A stretch of 64,000 nt of DNA from Miscanthus floridulus (GCF_019320115.1 NC_089584.1:74493533-74557532), one strand, 5' to 3'; counted from the stretch's first letter, positions 1 through 11,136 are shown. Translations and numbers: made by a program. Notes: a model not told the origin generated them from the sequence alone.

Positions 1-110
1 CTCTCTGTTAAGCCTACGGTGGAGGGGAATAACCTCACCGGAGAAGACGGCCGATGGCTACAAACTGTGCAGCCGCGGTCCAGCCAGTTGGGGGTTCAAC
101 GCCCTTGACA
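1..110 (+). repeat. 5' LTR of element A (3' end only)
   Basis: These bases align with 4720-4829 at the end of the complete LTR and finish with the same TTGACA. I count about 13 differences in 110 bp by hand, so the two copies are old. The rest of the LTR lies left of the window. Confidence 0.85.
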
Positions 111-113
111 ACC

Positions 114-125
114 TGGTATCACGGT
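114..125 (+). other. Primer-binding site of A
   Basis: Three bases after the LTR end, TGGTATCA matches the first eight bases of the plant initiator-Met primer site (TGGTATCAGAGC); the last four differ. The same site recurs after the shared LTR at 4833-4844. Confidence 0.7.
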
Positions 126-238
126 CACGTCGGTCCTCTCCCACCTGCTCCACCCATTCTTCCACAGCTGCCGCCCACTACCTTAGCCCTCCTCCATCGC
201 CATAGTCCTCCACTGCTTCCGCACCGCAGCCAGCAGCC

Positions 239-1253
239 ATGAGCGATCCCACCATCGTCGATGTGATGGCCACATTGAAATCCATCACCACAGAGATGAC
301 AACCATGAAGGCTGACATGGTGGCTATGAAGGAGAAGTTAGCCTCATCGTCGGACAGTGGCCGCCTGGAAGGGCCACGCGATCTTGATCGCCCCCCAAAA
401 TTCCAAAAATTGGATTTTCCGCGCTACGACGGCAAGACCGATCCGATGCTCTTCATCAACAAGTGTGAATCCTATTTTCACCAACAGCGCACCATGGTGG
501 AGGAGCATGTGTGGATGGCCTCATACAATTTGGAGGATGTCACGCAACTCTGGTATATCTAACTCCAGGAGGACGAGGGCACGCCACCGTGGGGGTGATT
601 CAAGGAGCTCCTGAACTTGCGGTTTGGGCCTCCCCTCCGCTCGGCATCGTAGTTCGAGCTCACCGAGTGTCAGCGTACAGGGACCATGGAGGAGTACTCC
701 AATCACTTCTAAGGCCTCCTGCCTCATGTGGGTCATCTTGATCAGGCTCAGCGCGTCTAGCTCTTCACCGATGGACTCCTGCCGCCGCTTAGCCATGCCG
801 TCCGCATCCACAACCCGGCGACGCTCGCGGCCACCATGAGTCTGGCGCACCAAGAGGAGTTGATGGAGATCGACCATCCAGTGCAGCCTCCCCCTCGGGC
901 GCCCCTGTGTGGCCTCCTTCCTGCTCCCATGCCCTAACCTACGCTCCAGGCGCCCCACCAGCCGCTGACGCTCCCTGCCCCTCTGGTGGCCGCCCAGTAG
1001 GGTCACGCGCGAGGGCAACCAGAGGCGCCTCACCCCAGACGAGATGGCGGAACGGCGCCGTCTAGGTCTTTGCTTTAATTGCAATGAAAAATATACCCGT
1101 GGCCATAACAGATTTTGCCGGCGCATCTTCTTCCTTGAAGGCGTGGAGATCGAGGACGCCGCGGACGCCACTGGAGATGTAGAGCATGACACTGAGGTGC
1201 CCTATTTTTTCCTGCAGGCCATGGCTAGGGTTCCCATGGCAGGCACCATGTAG
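239..1253 (+). pseudogene. gag of element A, broken
   Basis: The ATG at 239 opens a reading frame to a TAA at 560-562 (107 codons). The N-terminus is a Met/Lys-rich helix, followed by a capsid segment containing the FPRYDGKTDP and VWMASYNL motifs typical of chromovirus gag. The same frame continues to about 1015 through further stops (643, 710, 758, 937, 1000), and the reading then moves to another frame just before the zinc knuckle at about 1065-1125 (CFNC...GH...C). Gag forms the virus-like particle and the knuckle binds RNA. Compared with the A' copy, three residues (Asn-Gly-Gly) are missing near 358. Most stops are TAG or TAA where the family has Gln, which fits C-to-T decay. Confidence 0.85.
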
Positions 1254-1284
1254 ATCGCCATGGCACTCAGCGCCGCGTCCCTCA

Positions 1285-1577
1285 TTGCCCTCCTCGACTC
1301 CGGCAGCACACACAACTTCATCTCGGAGGAGGCGGCGCGGTGCTCTGGTCTACCCCTCCGCTAATGCCCCCGCCTCACAGCCTTGGTCATGAATGGTGAG
1401 CGGGTCACCTGCGCTGGCGTCATCCATGACGCGCCTCTGCTCATCGATGGCGAGTCATTCCCGGCCGACCTCTACATCATGCCACTGGCTAGGTACGATG
1501 TTGTCCTCGGTGCTCGGTGGCTCGGTGAGTTGGGGCCCATTGTTTGGGACCTCAGCCGCTGGCGCATGTCCTTCTAG
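1285..1577 (+). pseudogene. Protease of element A, broken
   Basis: Retropepsin-type aspartic protease that would mature the polyprotein. The active-site Asp-Ser-Gly is intact at 1296-1304 (LLDSGSTHNF). A TAA interrupts the frame near 1362, and the segment from 1383 (MNGERVTCAG... to the LGARWLGELGP motif) is open to a TAG at 1575. It is in the same frame as the zinc knuckle and RT, so gag-pol was one reading frame here. The enzyme would be truncated. Confidence 0.75.
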
Positions 1578-1607
1578 CGCCAGGGGTGCCCCATCTCCTA
1601 GACCGGT

Positions 1608-2564
1608 GTGGCCAGCCCCTCTATGCCAGCCCTGGGTGCCACAACAGAGGCTAGTTCCCTCCTGGAGGCGCTGTTGCTCTTGTTTGGGGGGCTCTTCGCA
1701 GACCCCATCGGTCTGCCCCCCAAGCATGCACACGATCACCGCATTATTCTCAAGCCCGACGCCCAACCGGTCGCCATCCGCCCTTACCGGTACCCCGTGG
1801 TGCACAAGGACGAGTTGGAGTGGCAGTGTGCCACCATGATTGATCAAGGGATCCTCCACCACAGTGACTCACCGTTCTCGTCGCCCGTCCTCCTTGTCAA
1901 GAAGCCCGATGGTTTGTGGCACTTCTGCATTGACTACCGGGCGCTGAACGCGCTCACCGTCAAGGATGCTTTTCCGATCCCGGTGGTCGACAAGCTACTC
2001 GACGAGCTCCATGGCGCCAAGTTCTTCACCAAGCTGGACCTCTAGTCCAGGTACCACCAGGTGTGCATGCGCCCGGAGGATGTGCACAAGACGGTGTTCT
2101 GCACCCATGACAGCCTGTATGAGTTCCTAGTGATGGTGTTTGGGCGGTGCAATGCCCTGGTGACATTCCAGGCCTTGATGAACGACGTGCTTTGCCCGTT
2201 CCTGCGCTGCTTCATCGTGGTATTTTTTAACAATATTCTGATTTACAGCAAGTCATGGGCTGATCATCTTTGCCACCTCCGGGCCATCCTCGATGAACTA
2301 CGCCGCCACCAACTCTTCGTCAAGCGCACCAAGTGTTCTTTTGGTGCTTCCTCCGTCGCCTACCTTGGCCATGTCATATCCGCGGTGGGTGTGGCCATGG
2401 ACCCGGCCAAGGTGCATGCGATCCATGATTGGCTGGCTCCACGTTCAGCCCGGGTTGTGCGTGGTTTCCTCAGCCTCGCTGGGTATTACCACAAGTTCAT
2501 CCACAACTTCGGGGCGATCGCTGCACCACTGATGACCCTACTCAAGAAGGAGGGTTTCTCCTAG
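1608..2564 (+). pseudogene. Reverse transcriptase of A, catalytic DD replaced by NN
   Basis: Ty3/gypsy RT copying element RNA into cDNA. Visible motifs in order: the pre-RT repeat of basic residues near 1750-1800, SPVLLVKK, CIDYRALN, KLDL (followed by a TAG at 2043 replacing the usual Arg), and the thumb region LGHVIS...LAGYYHKFI ending at a TAG (2562). The catalytic box, normally (Y/F)-V-D-D, reads Phe-Phe-Asn-Asn at 2223-2234: both metal-binding aspartates are Asn, each a single G-to-A change (AAC, AAT). The protein would be inactive even without the stops. Confidence 0.9.
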
Positions 2565-2570
2565 GACAAC

Positions 2571-3020
2571 GTGGCGGCCACGGCATTCACAGCGCTCAAG
2601 ACCACCATCATGTCCACCCCCGTCCTTGCCATGCCTGACTTCGCCAAGCTTTTCACTGTCGAGTGTGATGCGTCGACGTTTAGCTTCGGCGCGGTCCTAG
2701 TCCAAGAGGGCCATCTGGTCACCTTCTTCAGCAGGCCTGTGGCGCCTCACCACCGCTTGCTAGCCGCCTATGAGCGTGAGCTCATCGGCCTCGTCTAGGT
2801 GGTACGGCACTAGCGCCTGTATCTCTGGGGGCGGCCCTTCATCGTTAAGACCAACCACTATAGCCTGAAGTATCTCCTCGATCAGCGCCTCACCACGATC
2901 CCTCAGTATCACTGGGTCGGCAAGCTCCTGGGCTTTGATTTCTCAGTGGAGTACCAGTCGGGCGCCATGAACGTCATCGCCGACGCCCTCTCCCGTCGCG
3001 ATAATGACGAAGGGGAGGTG
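2571..3020 (+). pseudogene. RNase H domain of A, broken
   Basis: Follows RT in the same frame after a TAG where the family has Trp. Recognisable are VECDAS (first catalytic Asp), the E of ERELIGLV, the TNHYSLKYLLDQ stretch corresponding to the usual T(D)H.SLKYL, and IADALSRR at the end of the domain. In the TDHxSL box the Asp is replaced by Asn (TNH). In-frame TAGs stand at 2796 and 2811. The domain normally degrades RNA in the RNA-DNA hybrid. Confidence 0.8.
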
Positions 3021-3990
3021 ATGGCTATCTCGGCGCCCCGCTTTGACGTCATCGAGCGCCTCCGCCATGCCCAGGCCACTGATCCGGCCCTGGTCGCCAT
3101 ATATGATGAGGTCTAGGCTGGCACCTACACTGCTCCGTGGGCGCTGGTGGATGGCATGGTCGCCTTCGACGACCGCCTGTACATTCCCCCATCGTCGCCG
3201 CTGCTACAGGAGATCTTGGCCGCGGTCCACAACGACGGCCATGAGGGCATCCACCGCACCCTCCACAGGCTCCGACGGGATTTTCATTTTCCCAACATGC
3301 GTCGTTTGGTGCAGGATTTCATGAAGGCCTGCGTCACCTATCAGCAGTACAAGTCTGACCACCTCAGGTCGGCTAGTCTACTGCAGCCACTGCCGGTTCC
3401 GTCGGCTGTGTGGGCGGACATCGGCATCGACTTCATCGAGGCGTTGCCCAGGGTGCAAGGCAAGACGGTCATCCTCTCCGTCATGGATCGCTTTAGCAAG
3501 TACTGCCATTTCATCCCCCTGGCGCACCCCTACACCGCTGAGTCCATCGCTCACACCTTCTTCACCGACATCGTTCGCCTCCATGGCGTTCCATAGTCCA
3601 TCGTCTCAGACCATGATCCAGTGTTCACCTCGGTGTTCTGGTAGGAGCTCATGTGGCTCACTAGGACGAAGCTCTACATGTCCTCCGCCTTTCACCCATA
3701 GATGGATGGCCAGACCGAGGCCGCCAACCGGGTCATCGTCATGTACTTGCGCTGCTTCACCAGCGACCGTCCCCGATAGTGGCTCCGTTGGCTGCCATGG
3801 GTGGAGTACACCTACAACACCGCCTATCAGTCATCGCTCCGCAAAACTTTGTTCTGTGTAGTCTATGGCCGGGACCCCCCGACCATCCGCTCCTATGACC
3901 CCAAGAGACCCACGTCATAGCGGCCGCCCAGGAGATGGAGGAGCATGTTGCCTTCCTCAACGACATCCGCTATCACCTTGAATAGGCTCA
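3021..3990 (+). pseudogene. Integrase N-terminal and catalytic domains of A, broken
   Basis: Same pol frame. The HHCC zinc-binding segment at about 3225-3355 keeps both His but the second Cys is Tyr (ACVTYQQY). The core keeps all three acidic residues: Asp in GIDFIEALP (near 3430), Asp in VSDHDPVF (near 3607) and Glu in DGQTEAANR (near 3717). TAG codons interrupt at 3115, 3594, 3642, 3702 and 3777, mostly where relatives have Gln or Trp. A frameshift follows near 3900. Integrase joins cDNA to the host chromosome. Confidence 0.8.
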
Positions 3991-4440
3991 GGCGGTCTAG
4001 AAGCGTGTCTACGACCAGCACCACAGGCCAGTGTCCTTCTAGGTTAGCGATTGGGCTCTTCTTCGCCTTTGGCAGCGGGTAGCAGCGTCCCTCCCACGCT
4101 CGGCAACAGGGAAGCTCAAGCCGCGATACGTCAGGCCATACCAGGTGGCGGAGCTCATCAACGAGGTGGCTGTGCAGCTATAGCTTCCTCCCGGCACGCG
4201 TCTTCATGATGTGTTCCACATCGGCGTCCTCAAGAAGTTTGTCGGTACCCTATCGGCCATTCCACCGCTGCTGCCTCTGCTCCTGCATGGTGCTGTCATG
4301 CCTGCTCCCGTCCGAGTGACTCGAGCTCGGCTGGCCCAGGGAGTGCACTAGGTGCTCGTTGAATGGCAGGGAGAACCACCTGTCTTGGCTACATGGGAGG
4401 ATCTAGACGACCTCCGTGCTTGGTTCCCTTCCTTTTAGCT
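3990..4440 (+). pseudogene. Integrase C-terminus and chromodomain of A, broken
   Basis: After the frameshift the reading continues through the KLKPRYVRPYQV motif (GPFE/Q-type module of the integrase C-terminus), HDVFHIGVLKKF, and a chromodomain-like segment at about 4313-4430 containing LVEWQGEPP and ATWEDLDDL. In chromoviruses this domain steers insertion toward modified chromatin. The aromatic residues expected in such a fold (Trp of VEW and of ATWED) are present. TAG stops lie at several Gln positions. The polyprotein ends a few codons before the polypurine tract, as expected for the Reina clade. Confidence 0.75.
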
Positions 4441-4460
4441 CGAGGATGAGCTAGCCATCG

Positions 4461-4473
4461 AGGGGGGGAGAGA
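4461..4473 (+). other. Polypurine tract of A
   Basis: Uninterrupted purine run (A, seven G, AGAGA) directly against the TG of the LTR at 4474. It would prime plus-strand DNA synthesis. Confidence 0.85.
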
Positions 4474-4829
4474 TGTCATGTACAGGCACACATATGCCAG
4501 GTGTAGGCACGCCCGCGATGTGCACCGTGCGGCTGAGCATGCTGGGCAGGCGCAGCAGGGGTGCCCTCTAAGGGCTAAAGATAGAACTTAGATTAATAAG
4601 TTGTTTTGGAAATTCCTAGAATCAAGGAGAGCTTTCTCCATTCGGTTGGGCCATTGGCCATATATATTTGTAATCGCTTGACAATGAAGAATAAGAAGAA
4701 TTATATCCCTAATCTCTCTCTCTCTATTAAGCCTGCGGTGGAGGGGAATAACCTCACCGGAGAAGACAGCCAACGGCTACGAACTACGTAGCCGCGGTCC
4801 GTCCAGTCGGGGGTTCAACGCTCTTGACA
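4474..4829 (+). repeat. Complete LTR shared by A (3') and A' (5')
   Basis: 356 bp, starting TGTCA and ending TGACA. It is preceded by the polypurine tract of A and followed by the primer site and gag of A', so it serves as 3' LTR to one unit and 5' LTR to the next. Confidence 0.9.
4660..4667 (+). promoter_or_regulatory. TATA-like box in LTR of A
   Basis: ATATATAT follows a CCATTGG (CAAT-type) motif by a few bases and lies about 185 bp into the LTR. It is a plausible core promoter; expression is not shown by sequence. Confidence 0.5.
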
Positions 4830-4957
4830 ACCTGGTATCACGGTCACGTCGGTCCTCTCCCACCTGCTCCACCCATTCTTCCACAGCCGCCGCCCACTAC
4901 CCTAGCCCTCCTCCATCGCCGTAGTCCTCCACCGCTTCCGCACCGCAGCCAGCAGCC

Positions 4958-5380
4958 ATGAGTGATCCCACCATCGTCGATGTGATGGTGATGTTTAAAT
5001 CCATCACCACAGAGATGACAACCATGAAGGCCAACATGGCAGCTATGAAGGAGAAGTCAGCCTCATCGTCGGACAGCGGCAATGGTGGTCGCCCAGAAGG
5101 GCCACACGATCTTGATCGCCCCCCAAAATTCCAAAAATTGGATTTTCCCCACTACGACGGCAAGACCGATCCGATGCTCTTCATCAACAAGTGCGAATCC
5201 TATTTTCGCCAACAACGCACCATGGCGGAGGAGCGTGTGTGGATGGCCTCGTACAATTTGGAGGACGTCGCGCAACTCTGGCATATCCAACTCCAGGAGG
5301 ACAAGGGCACGCCGTCGTGGGGGCGATTCAAGGAGCTCCTAAACTTGCGGTTTGGGCCTCCCCTCCGCTCGGCACCGCTG
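4958..5380 (+). pseudogene. gag 5' portion of A', truncated
   Basis: The ATG at 4958 starts a gag close to that of A (same SDPTIVDVM start, same FPHYDGKTDP and VWMASYNLED segments) but uninterrupted for about 140 codons until the homology stops near 5380. It lacks the TAA found in A at 560, so the two units decayed independently after duplication. Everything from mid-capsid to nearly the end of the 3' LTR is missing. Confidence 0.85.
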
Positions 5381-5388
5381 TTTCCCAT

Positions 5389-5401
5389 AACGCCCTTGAC
5401 A
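5389..5401 (+). repeat. 13-bp remnant of the A' 3' LTR end
   Basis: AACGCCCTTGACA is identical to the last 13 bases of the A LTR at 98-110. Immediately after it the reading frame of element C RNase H begins. The simplest reading is that A' kept its 3' terminus through a deletion that removed the rest of the unit. Confidence 0.65.
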
Positions 5402-5402
5402 G

Positions 5403-5842
5403 TATGCTTCTAGACAACTCAAGAAGCATGAAGAACATTATCCCACCCATGATCTTGAATTAGCCACTATTGTTCATGCACTCAAGGTTTGGCGACATTA
5501 TTTATTGGGCAATATCTGTCATATCTATACGGATCACAAAAGTTTGAAATATATCTTCACTCAGTCAGAGTTGAATATGAGGCAAAGAAGATGGTTACAA
5601 CTTATCAAAGATTATGACTTAGAAGTGCATTATCATCCGGGCAAGGCTAATGTGGTTGACGATGCCTTGAGTCACAAGAGTCATTGCCATTGTCTGACTG
5701 TGAAACCTATGCAACGAACATTGTGTCAAGAGATGGAGCATCTGAATTTACAAATCATAGAACAAGGTTCCCTATCCAATATTGCAGTTGAGTCCACTAT
5801 CAAAGATTAGATCATTGTTGCTCAATGGAAAAGTAAGGGTAT
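5403..5842 (+). pseudogene. RNase H to integrase linker of C
   Basis: The frame is open from 5403 to a TAG at 5808. It contains [33 protein letters not shown] (catalytic-region Asp present) and [10 protein letters not shown]. The usual [12 protein letters not shown] reads [12 protein letters not shown]. The frame continues past the TAG and, when B and one copy of its 5-bp duplication are removed, runs directly into the integrase segment at 21984. The upstream half of the domain is cut off by A/A'. Confidence 0.85.
5838..5842. repeat. Target-site duplication of B, left copy (GGTAT)
   Basis: GGTAT directly precedes the TG of the B LTR at 5843 and is repeated at 21979-21983 directly after the CA of the other LTR. 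Confidence 0.95.
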
Positions 5843-8800
5843 TGTCACAGAACCGACCAATTTATAAGAGCACAAGTATAAAAACAATCGCTGAAACGAT
5901 CAAATTCTTGAACTTGAGCCCATATAAACCCGGTAGTCAACCAAAATCTCGAAGGATTTCAAACCAACTTGCATACAACCAAGATCACAGTAATTCAACA
6001 TAACATATCGTACGTTACAACATTTTGTAGACATTCGCAAATAGATTACATCATCACAGAGTCATTGTTATTACAAAACAAGTCTTGTAAACATGCAGAA
6101 GCAAATAGTTTAACTCACACACCGAGTTCAAATACACATACTAGTTTGCTGATCATGGCCCGCAAAAGCATTCAGATAAGAGAACGGAGATCATGCCCAT
6201 GATCTAGTCTTCATCACCTACCGAGTGGAGACAATACTTACAGAATCCCTGATATAGAAGGTCATCTACAACAAGAGGGAATAAACCCTGAGTACGGGAA
6301 TGTACTCAGCTAGACTTACCCATCAAAAACCAAACAAATGACGCCAAGGATTATGCATAGCTTAATGCAGTGGAGCTGGCTGACACTTTCTTTTTACAGA
6401 AAAGCATAAGTAGTATGATCAACTCTTAACCTGACTAGCAGTGACTTTTTAGCCATTAACCTGTCATCTATATTAGCACCTGTACTAAGCAATCATTTTA
6501 TTAGGGTGCAAACATTAATAACCATATCAGGTATTCATTGTGGCAACCTTATCATCATCATCCATTTGACCATATCGTTAAATTAATTGAATCTACGTTG
6601 CCGCTGCTCAGTCAAGTTCTCACTATCCGGGAGAGACGGCGATTCGAATCGATTCCTATCCAGCTGGAGGGGTATTCCTAAACACAAACCCTGCTTCCCC
6701 CGTCAGGGTCGCAAACAAGTCACCTTTGGTATGATTCAGGAGTCACGAGTCTGAACAGATCGACATTCTCAGAGAACCACTCTGCCAAGGTTGTTCAGGA
6801 CTCTAACCCACCTTGGACTTATGCCAATGGCTCTCCGCACATCATTACTACCTCTAGAATGCCGCCACTACTCGTGTCCCTGGCCTGAGTTGAGCTACTA
6901 GGCTTCACGGTCGGAATGACTTACCCAGCCAGCTAAGTGTTAGGCTACGTTCAACATGACATGAGGACGTACAGCGTATCGGTCCTTAAATGACTCAGAC
7001 GGAGTCACTATGTTCAAACCTACACAAGACCTCGCCCGGTCTTAATTCATTATTCACATGGTTCTTTTCCACGATAGCAAATATAGCCAACCGTGATCCA
7101 CTTCATCCTAAAGCTCGTAGGTGACCGAAAATCACCTGACTTCTACTGCACTAAGCATGGCTAAGCATTTAACCCGTCCTGAACTTAAATAGGATTCCAG
7201 TGCTATATCTGGACAAGGAAGGATATATAATGCAGGAATTGGTTCCAACCAATTCATATACTTAATGCAGCATCAACGAATAAAAGATACTCAATGTATT
7301 TGTAAAAGCATGGGAGGCTTAATATGCTCTGGGGCTTGCCTTTCAGGAACGAGGAAGGCTGGTGGTCAGGGCACTCAGGCAATTCCTCCGCGGCGACTGC
7401 TTTGTCGGCTTCCTGCACCTCGGGCTCCTCCTCCTGGTTAGCTCCCTCGAACTCCAGCAACGTCACTCCCTCCGGCACACCTATTGCATGAATGCGCAAG
7501 ATAAATATCATGGATGCACATGAACGAATGTCAGGGATGCTCGGGGAATGCGCATATTCGCTGTAGTTTGCATATTCCAATTTAAGCCCTATTCAAATCA
7601 CTTTACTTACCAAGTTTATACAACCTAATGTATAATTGCTCATCTTCAGTTAATGACCTAGCACCTGCACCTAAGCATATTATTAAGTTAGGCTAACCCC
7701 TAAACAATCAATGAGAACATAGCACAAGCATGCACTCAAGCATTTGTATTTCAACAAAATGGAGACTATGTAGTGGTACAGTAAACTAGCCATAACTGGA
7801 GATTTATAATTCCAAATGATATCCAACAAGATAATCTGGAAATCTTATGAAATTATCTACAATTCATTTTCAGACCTCAAAGCATGATTCAAACCTTTAT
7901 CAGGTCGAATTCATCGATCAACAGAACTCTGTCCTCACAAGGCAGAGAGTAAGCAAAAACTGGAACCTAACTTTAAACAGCTGTAGTTTCTAAACTACTG
8001 GGCCAAATGCCCTCAAATTTTGACAGGAGCTAGATACATAAATTATCTACAACTCTTGTATTCATCTCATTCACAGAAAACTAAAATATCATGGGGAACT
8101 TTCTAAAGTCCCCAGATCTGTCCAGAGGGACATAATGCAAATGAATAATTAATAACTTAAGATGTAAACATATAATTGGACAAAACTAAATCTACTCACA
8201 TGTCACACATATCACAAGGACCCCAGAAAGTAGGGTGTTCATCACCAAAACATTTCTCTAATACCTTTCTTAATTTATTTAATTAATTAGAGGAAATAGT
8301 AAACATATATGAAAACTACCCCATTAAATCTACAAAAATTACAGTAGACACTACATGCCCTAAGTAGACTACCATAAAAATTTCACACCATTTGAGTAAG
8401 TATAACAACCTACACCAAAATGGTAAGGCAGAATGACTCAAAATGGCATAATTAGGAAACCTTAGTGAAAAGTGTCAAGCAACAGATTTCATATTGTTCC
8501 TAGCATCCTTAAGGTACTAAGATACTACCTACCAAGTTTCATGGCCATAGGATCCCTAGAAATTTTACAAAAATTCACACAAGTATCTACCAATGATAAA
8601 AGGAAAATCTATAACTCAAAAACTACACATGCAATGACTCCCAAATTTTAACCAGAGCTTCTACTATACAAGACTAGCTTACCCACAAAATTTCATAATT
8701 TTTGGATCACAGAAGCTCAAGATATGATTTAAACAAGTTTGCATGCATTCAAAAACACATTTAAAGTTTCAATTTAATTCTTCCATAAACTCTACTACAA

Positions 8801-10599
8801 GTGCTCATATTATATTTTTCTTAAATACTACCCTTCACTATGAGTCTAACAAAATTGGAATCACAGTATTTGGATCTACACATTTGAAGATACAAAAATC
8901 TCAAATCAGCATTCAAAACTGCATTTTTGAACTAGCCCTATGAATGCACAGCCACTGCCGTGTGGGTCTCGGGTGTCAGCCGACCCCACCCGTCAGCGAG
9001 ACGAAAATAGAGGAGGCGGCTTCGACGGCGCGGCGATGGTGGAACTCACCAACGGCGACTCCTCCGGTGACACCGAGGAACCTACGGGATCTACGTGATA
9101 CGGGGAATCGATTGGTGCTAGTGGCGCGACCTACGACCTAGCGGAGGTGGCACGTCGCCGGTGATGGTGGCACGACAGAGCTCCGGTGCGAGCTGCCAGC
9201 GATGGCAACCCATGGCCGGCTCAACCGAGCATGGTGTGAGCTACTTGAAGTCACCACGGTGCTAACACGGCAAAGAAACGGGGATAGGACGATTCCTAGC
9301 TACCCCGGCCACGGCGGCATCATCTCCAGCGAGGTCACGCCCATGGCGGTGACGGCGGAAATGGTCACTGTGACCTTACCAAAGCACGAATGGCGCAGCT
9401 AGGAGGTGGAGAAGGTAGAGGAGGACACGACGGAGCTATGGTGAAGATGGAGTTCACGTTTTTGCGATGGTTCGCGAGCTCGGCGACGGCGAAGCTCGCT
9501 CGGCAGCAATGGCGGGCGCTGAGCTCGGTCGCTGCTTGCGGTGGAGGCGACGAAATGAAAAATTGGGCTGCGAACAGGTCGGGCAGGCGCGTGTGAGTGT
9601 GCCCGTCGTGGCTGGCCTTGCCAGGGCAGTCCGCGGCGCAGTGGCCGCACGGTTCAGACGGCCGGCGACGGGTGTCACCACGCGTCAGGCTGATTTCTGA
9701 ATCGGTGAACACTGTAGATGTCTGAACTTTTCGTTTCAGAGCTCAAAGGTGTCGACTGACAGGGCAAGTTTAACACCGATTAGCTCCTGAACCGTGATGA
9801 GTTAGAGGAAACAATGAACATGAAAGTTGTAGAGCTATAGTAGGGCTTCAACTTTGATTTAGAAATCAACTAGCCAGATCTCCATGGATCAAGAGTTGTA
9901 TCAATCCAAAGTGGGCTCAATCAAACTGAAATGGCAGTTAAGACTTAGCAAATTTTTCAAGTGTTGACTCCACCTTCAAATCTGACTTGTGGGTCCTTTT
10001 TGAGCATATTCTGCACATTTTCATGAGATGGTCATAAAATAACTTTTGTTCCTTATATAATTCTCTACAACTTTGCTTTAGGTTGCTCAGCCATGCAAAC
10101 ATCCTAAGCTACACTTTTTAAATAGTCAAACACAAGAGCTCTAGGGGTCCAAATTGGTCAACCATGACCTGGAAACCTAATTAGGCAAAATGATCAACAT
10201 GAACAATGTTCCAAATGACATCCTAAGTATAACTAAGGTTCTTAGGAGAATAATTAACCACACCCCACATTGGTCACACAAGAATCAAGCATGGTATGTA
10301 CTGAAACAAATGAAAAACACAGGAATTGTTACACTTGTTTCATAGTCATGTTTCACACGTTGCATGATCTTGTTGCATAGTATTAACTAACTTTGTTTCA
10401 CTAAAGTGAGTGGCACATGTTGCACTTAAGTGTTGCACACTTTTCATTTCATAAAGGAAACAACACACATGAAACATAACGATACTTGCAATGTTTCAAA
10501 GACATGTTTCATGTGAGATAAGCTTGTGAATGAATGAATGATGCTCATGTCCATGAAATGCTAGTGCAAATGTGGAAGGCAAACACCTGGGGTGTTACA
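5843..10599 (-). repeat. 3' LTR of B
   Basis: 4,757 bp from TGTCACAG to GTGTTACA, matching 17225-21978 throughout. It holds a GC-rich block (about 8940-9700) and an AT-rich remainder. Apart from the reading frame at 7254-7580 I see no gene in it. Confidence 0.93.
7254..7580 (-). other. LTR-internal reading frame of B, 3' LTR copy
   Basis: 108 codons in the sense direction of B. An uncharged N-terminus precedes an acidic stretch (GANQEEEPEVQEAD) and a short basic tail. The counterpart at 18597-18968 in the other LTR is 123 codons with nearly the same sequence. The LTRs are young, so shared openness alone is weak evidence for function. I do not recognise the product. Confidence 0.3.
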
Positions 10600-10612
10600 G
10601 CCCTCCCCCCTT
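10600..10612 (-). other. Polypurine tract of B
   Basis: On the minus strand AAGGGGGGAGGGC lies directly against the TGTAACACC start of the 3' LTR. Confidence 0.85.
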
Positions 10613-10626
10613 ATAAAAATCTCGTC

Positions 10627-11136
10627 CTAGATTTGAAAAGCGTACCATTGTTGATAGAATTCCTTATAACCATCCCTCAAGTAATCTTCCCTTTCCCACG
10701 TTGCATCGCGTTCACTACCCTGATTGCTCCACATGACTTTGTAGAACTTGACTACCCGACTCTGAGTCACTCGCTCACGAGTGTCAATCACTCGAACCGG
10801 CTTTTCTTCAAAGGTCAAATCAGATTTTAACTCGATATCCCCCAATGGAACTCTCTCTTCAGGGACGCGAAGACATTTCTTCAATTGGGATACATGAAAG
10901 ACATTGAAGATAGCACTCATCTCAGGAGGTAATTGAATCTTGTACGCCACTTTACCACTTTGTCCAATGATTTCAAACGGACCAACATATCTCGGCGCAA
11001 GCTTTCGCTTCACACCAAAGCGTTGGACACTTTTCATAGGTGAGACTTTCAGATAAACGAAGTCTCCAACTTCGAACTCAATAGGTTTTCTACGTCGATC
11101 AGCATAACTTTTCTGCCTAGCTTGAGCTGCGGCCAT
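10627..11136 (-). pseudogene. Integrase C-terminus and chromodomain of B
   Basis: 169 codons open from the internal Met at 11136. Motifs: SYADRRRKP, VGDFVYLKVSPMKS, APRYVGPFEI (integrase C-terminal module), FHVSQLKKCL, and a chromodomain-like end with VIDTRERVT, FYKVMW and ATWERED. The segment is contiguous with the catalytic part upstream except for broken codons near 11220. It would bind chromatin and DNA during insertion. This is among the best-preserved parts of B. Confidence 0.88.

Larger units (their letters stand above)
1..5401 (+). mobile_element. Element A/A': Reina-like Ty3/gypsy chromovirus in LTR-sharing tandem
   Basis: Order on the plus strand: end of a 5' LTR (1-110), primer site, gag, protease, RT, RNase H, integrase, chromodomain, polypurine tract (4461-4473), complete LTR (4474-4829), then a second primer site and gag start (A'), which stops near 5380 and is followed by a 13-bp LTR-end remnant (5389-5401). 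The LTR has perfect TGTCA/TGACA ends and is only 356 bp. Short LTRs, a gag-pol layout with a C-terminal chromodomain and a polyprotein ending just before the tract all fit the Reina clade; that assignment is from family knowledge, not a tree. Two internal regions sharing one LTR is the usual product of unequal LTR recombination. The copy sits inside the RNase H region of element C. Every pol domain carries stops, so it is dead. Confidence 0.85.

Noticed and set aside
521..1192. 223-codon minus-strand frame
   Set aside because: It lies opposite A gag; gag has recognisable capsid and zinc-knuckle motifs on the plus strand, and the minus frame has none.
9365..9712. 115-codon minus-strand frame in the B LTR
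   Set aside because: GC-rich leader part of the LTR; not kept as a similar frame in the other LTR copy at the same length.
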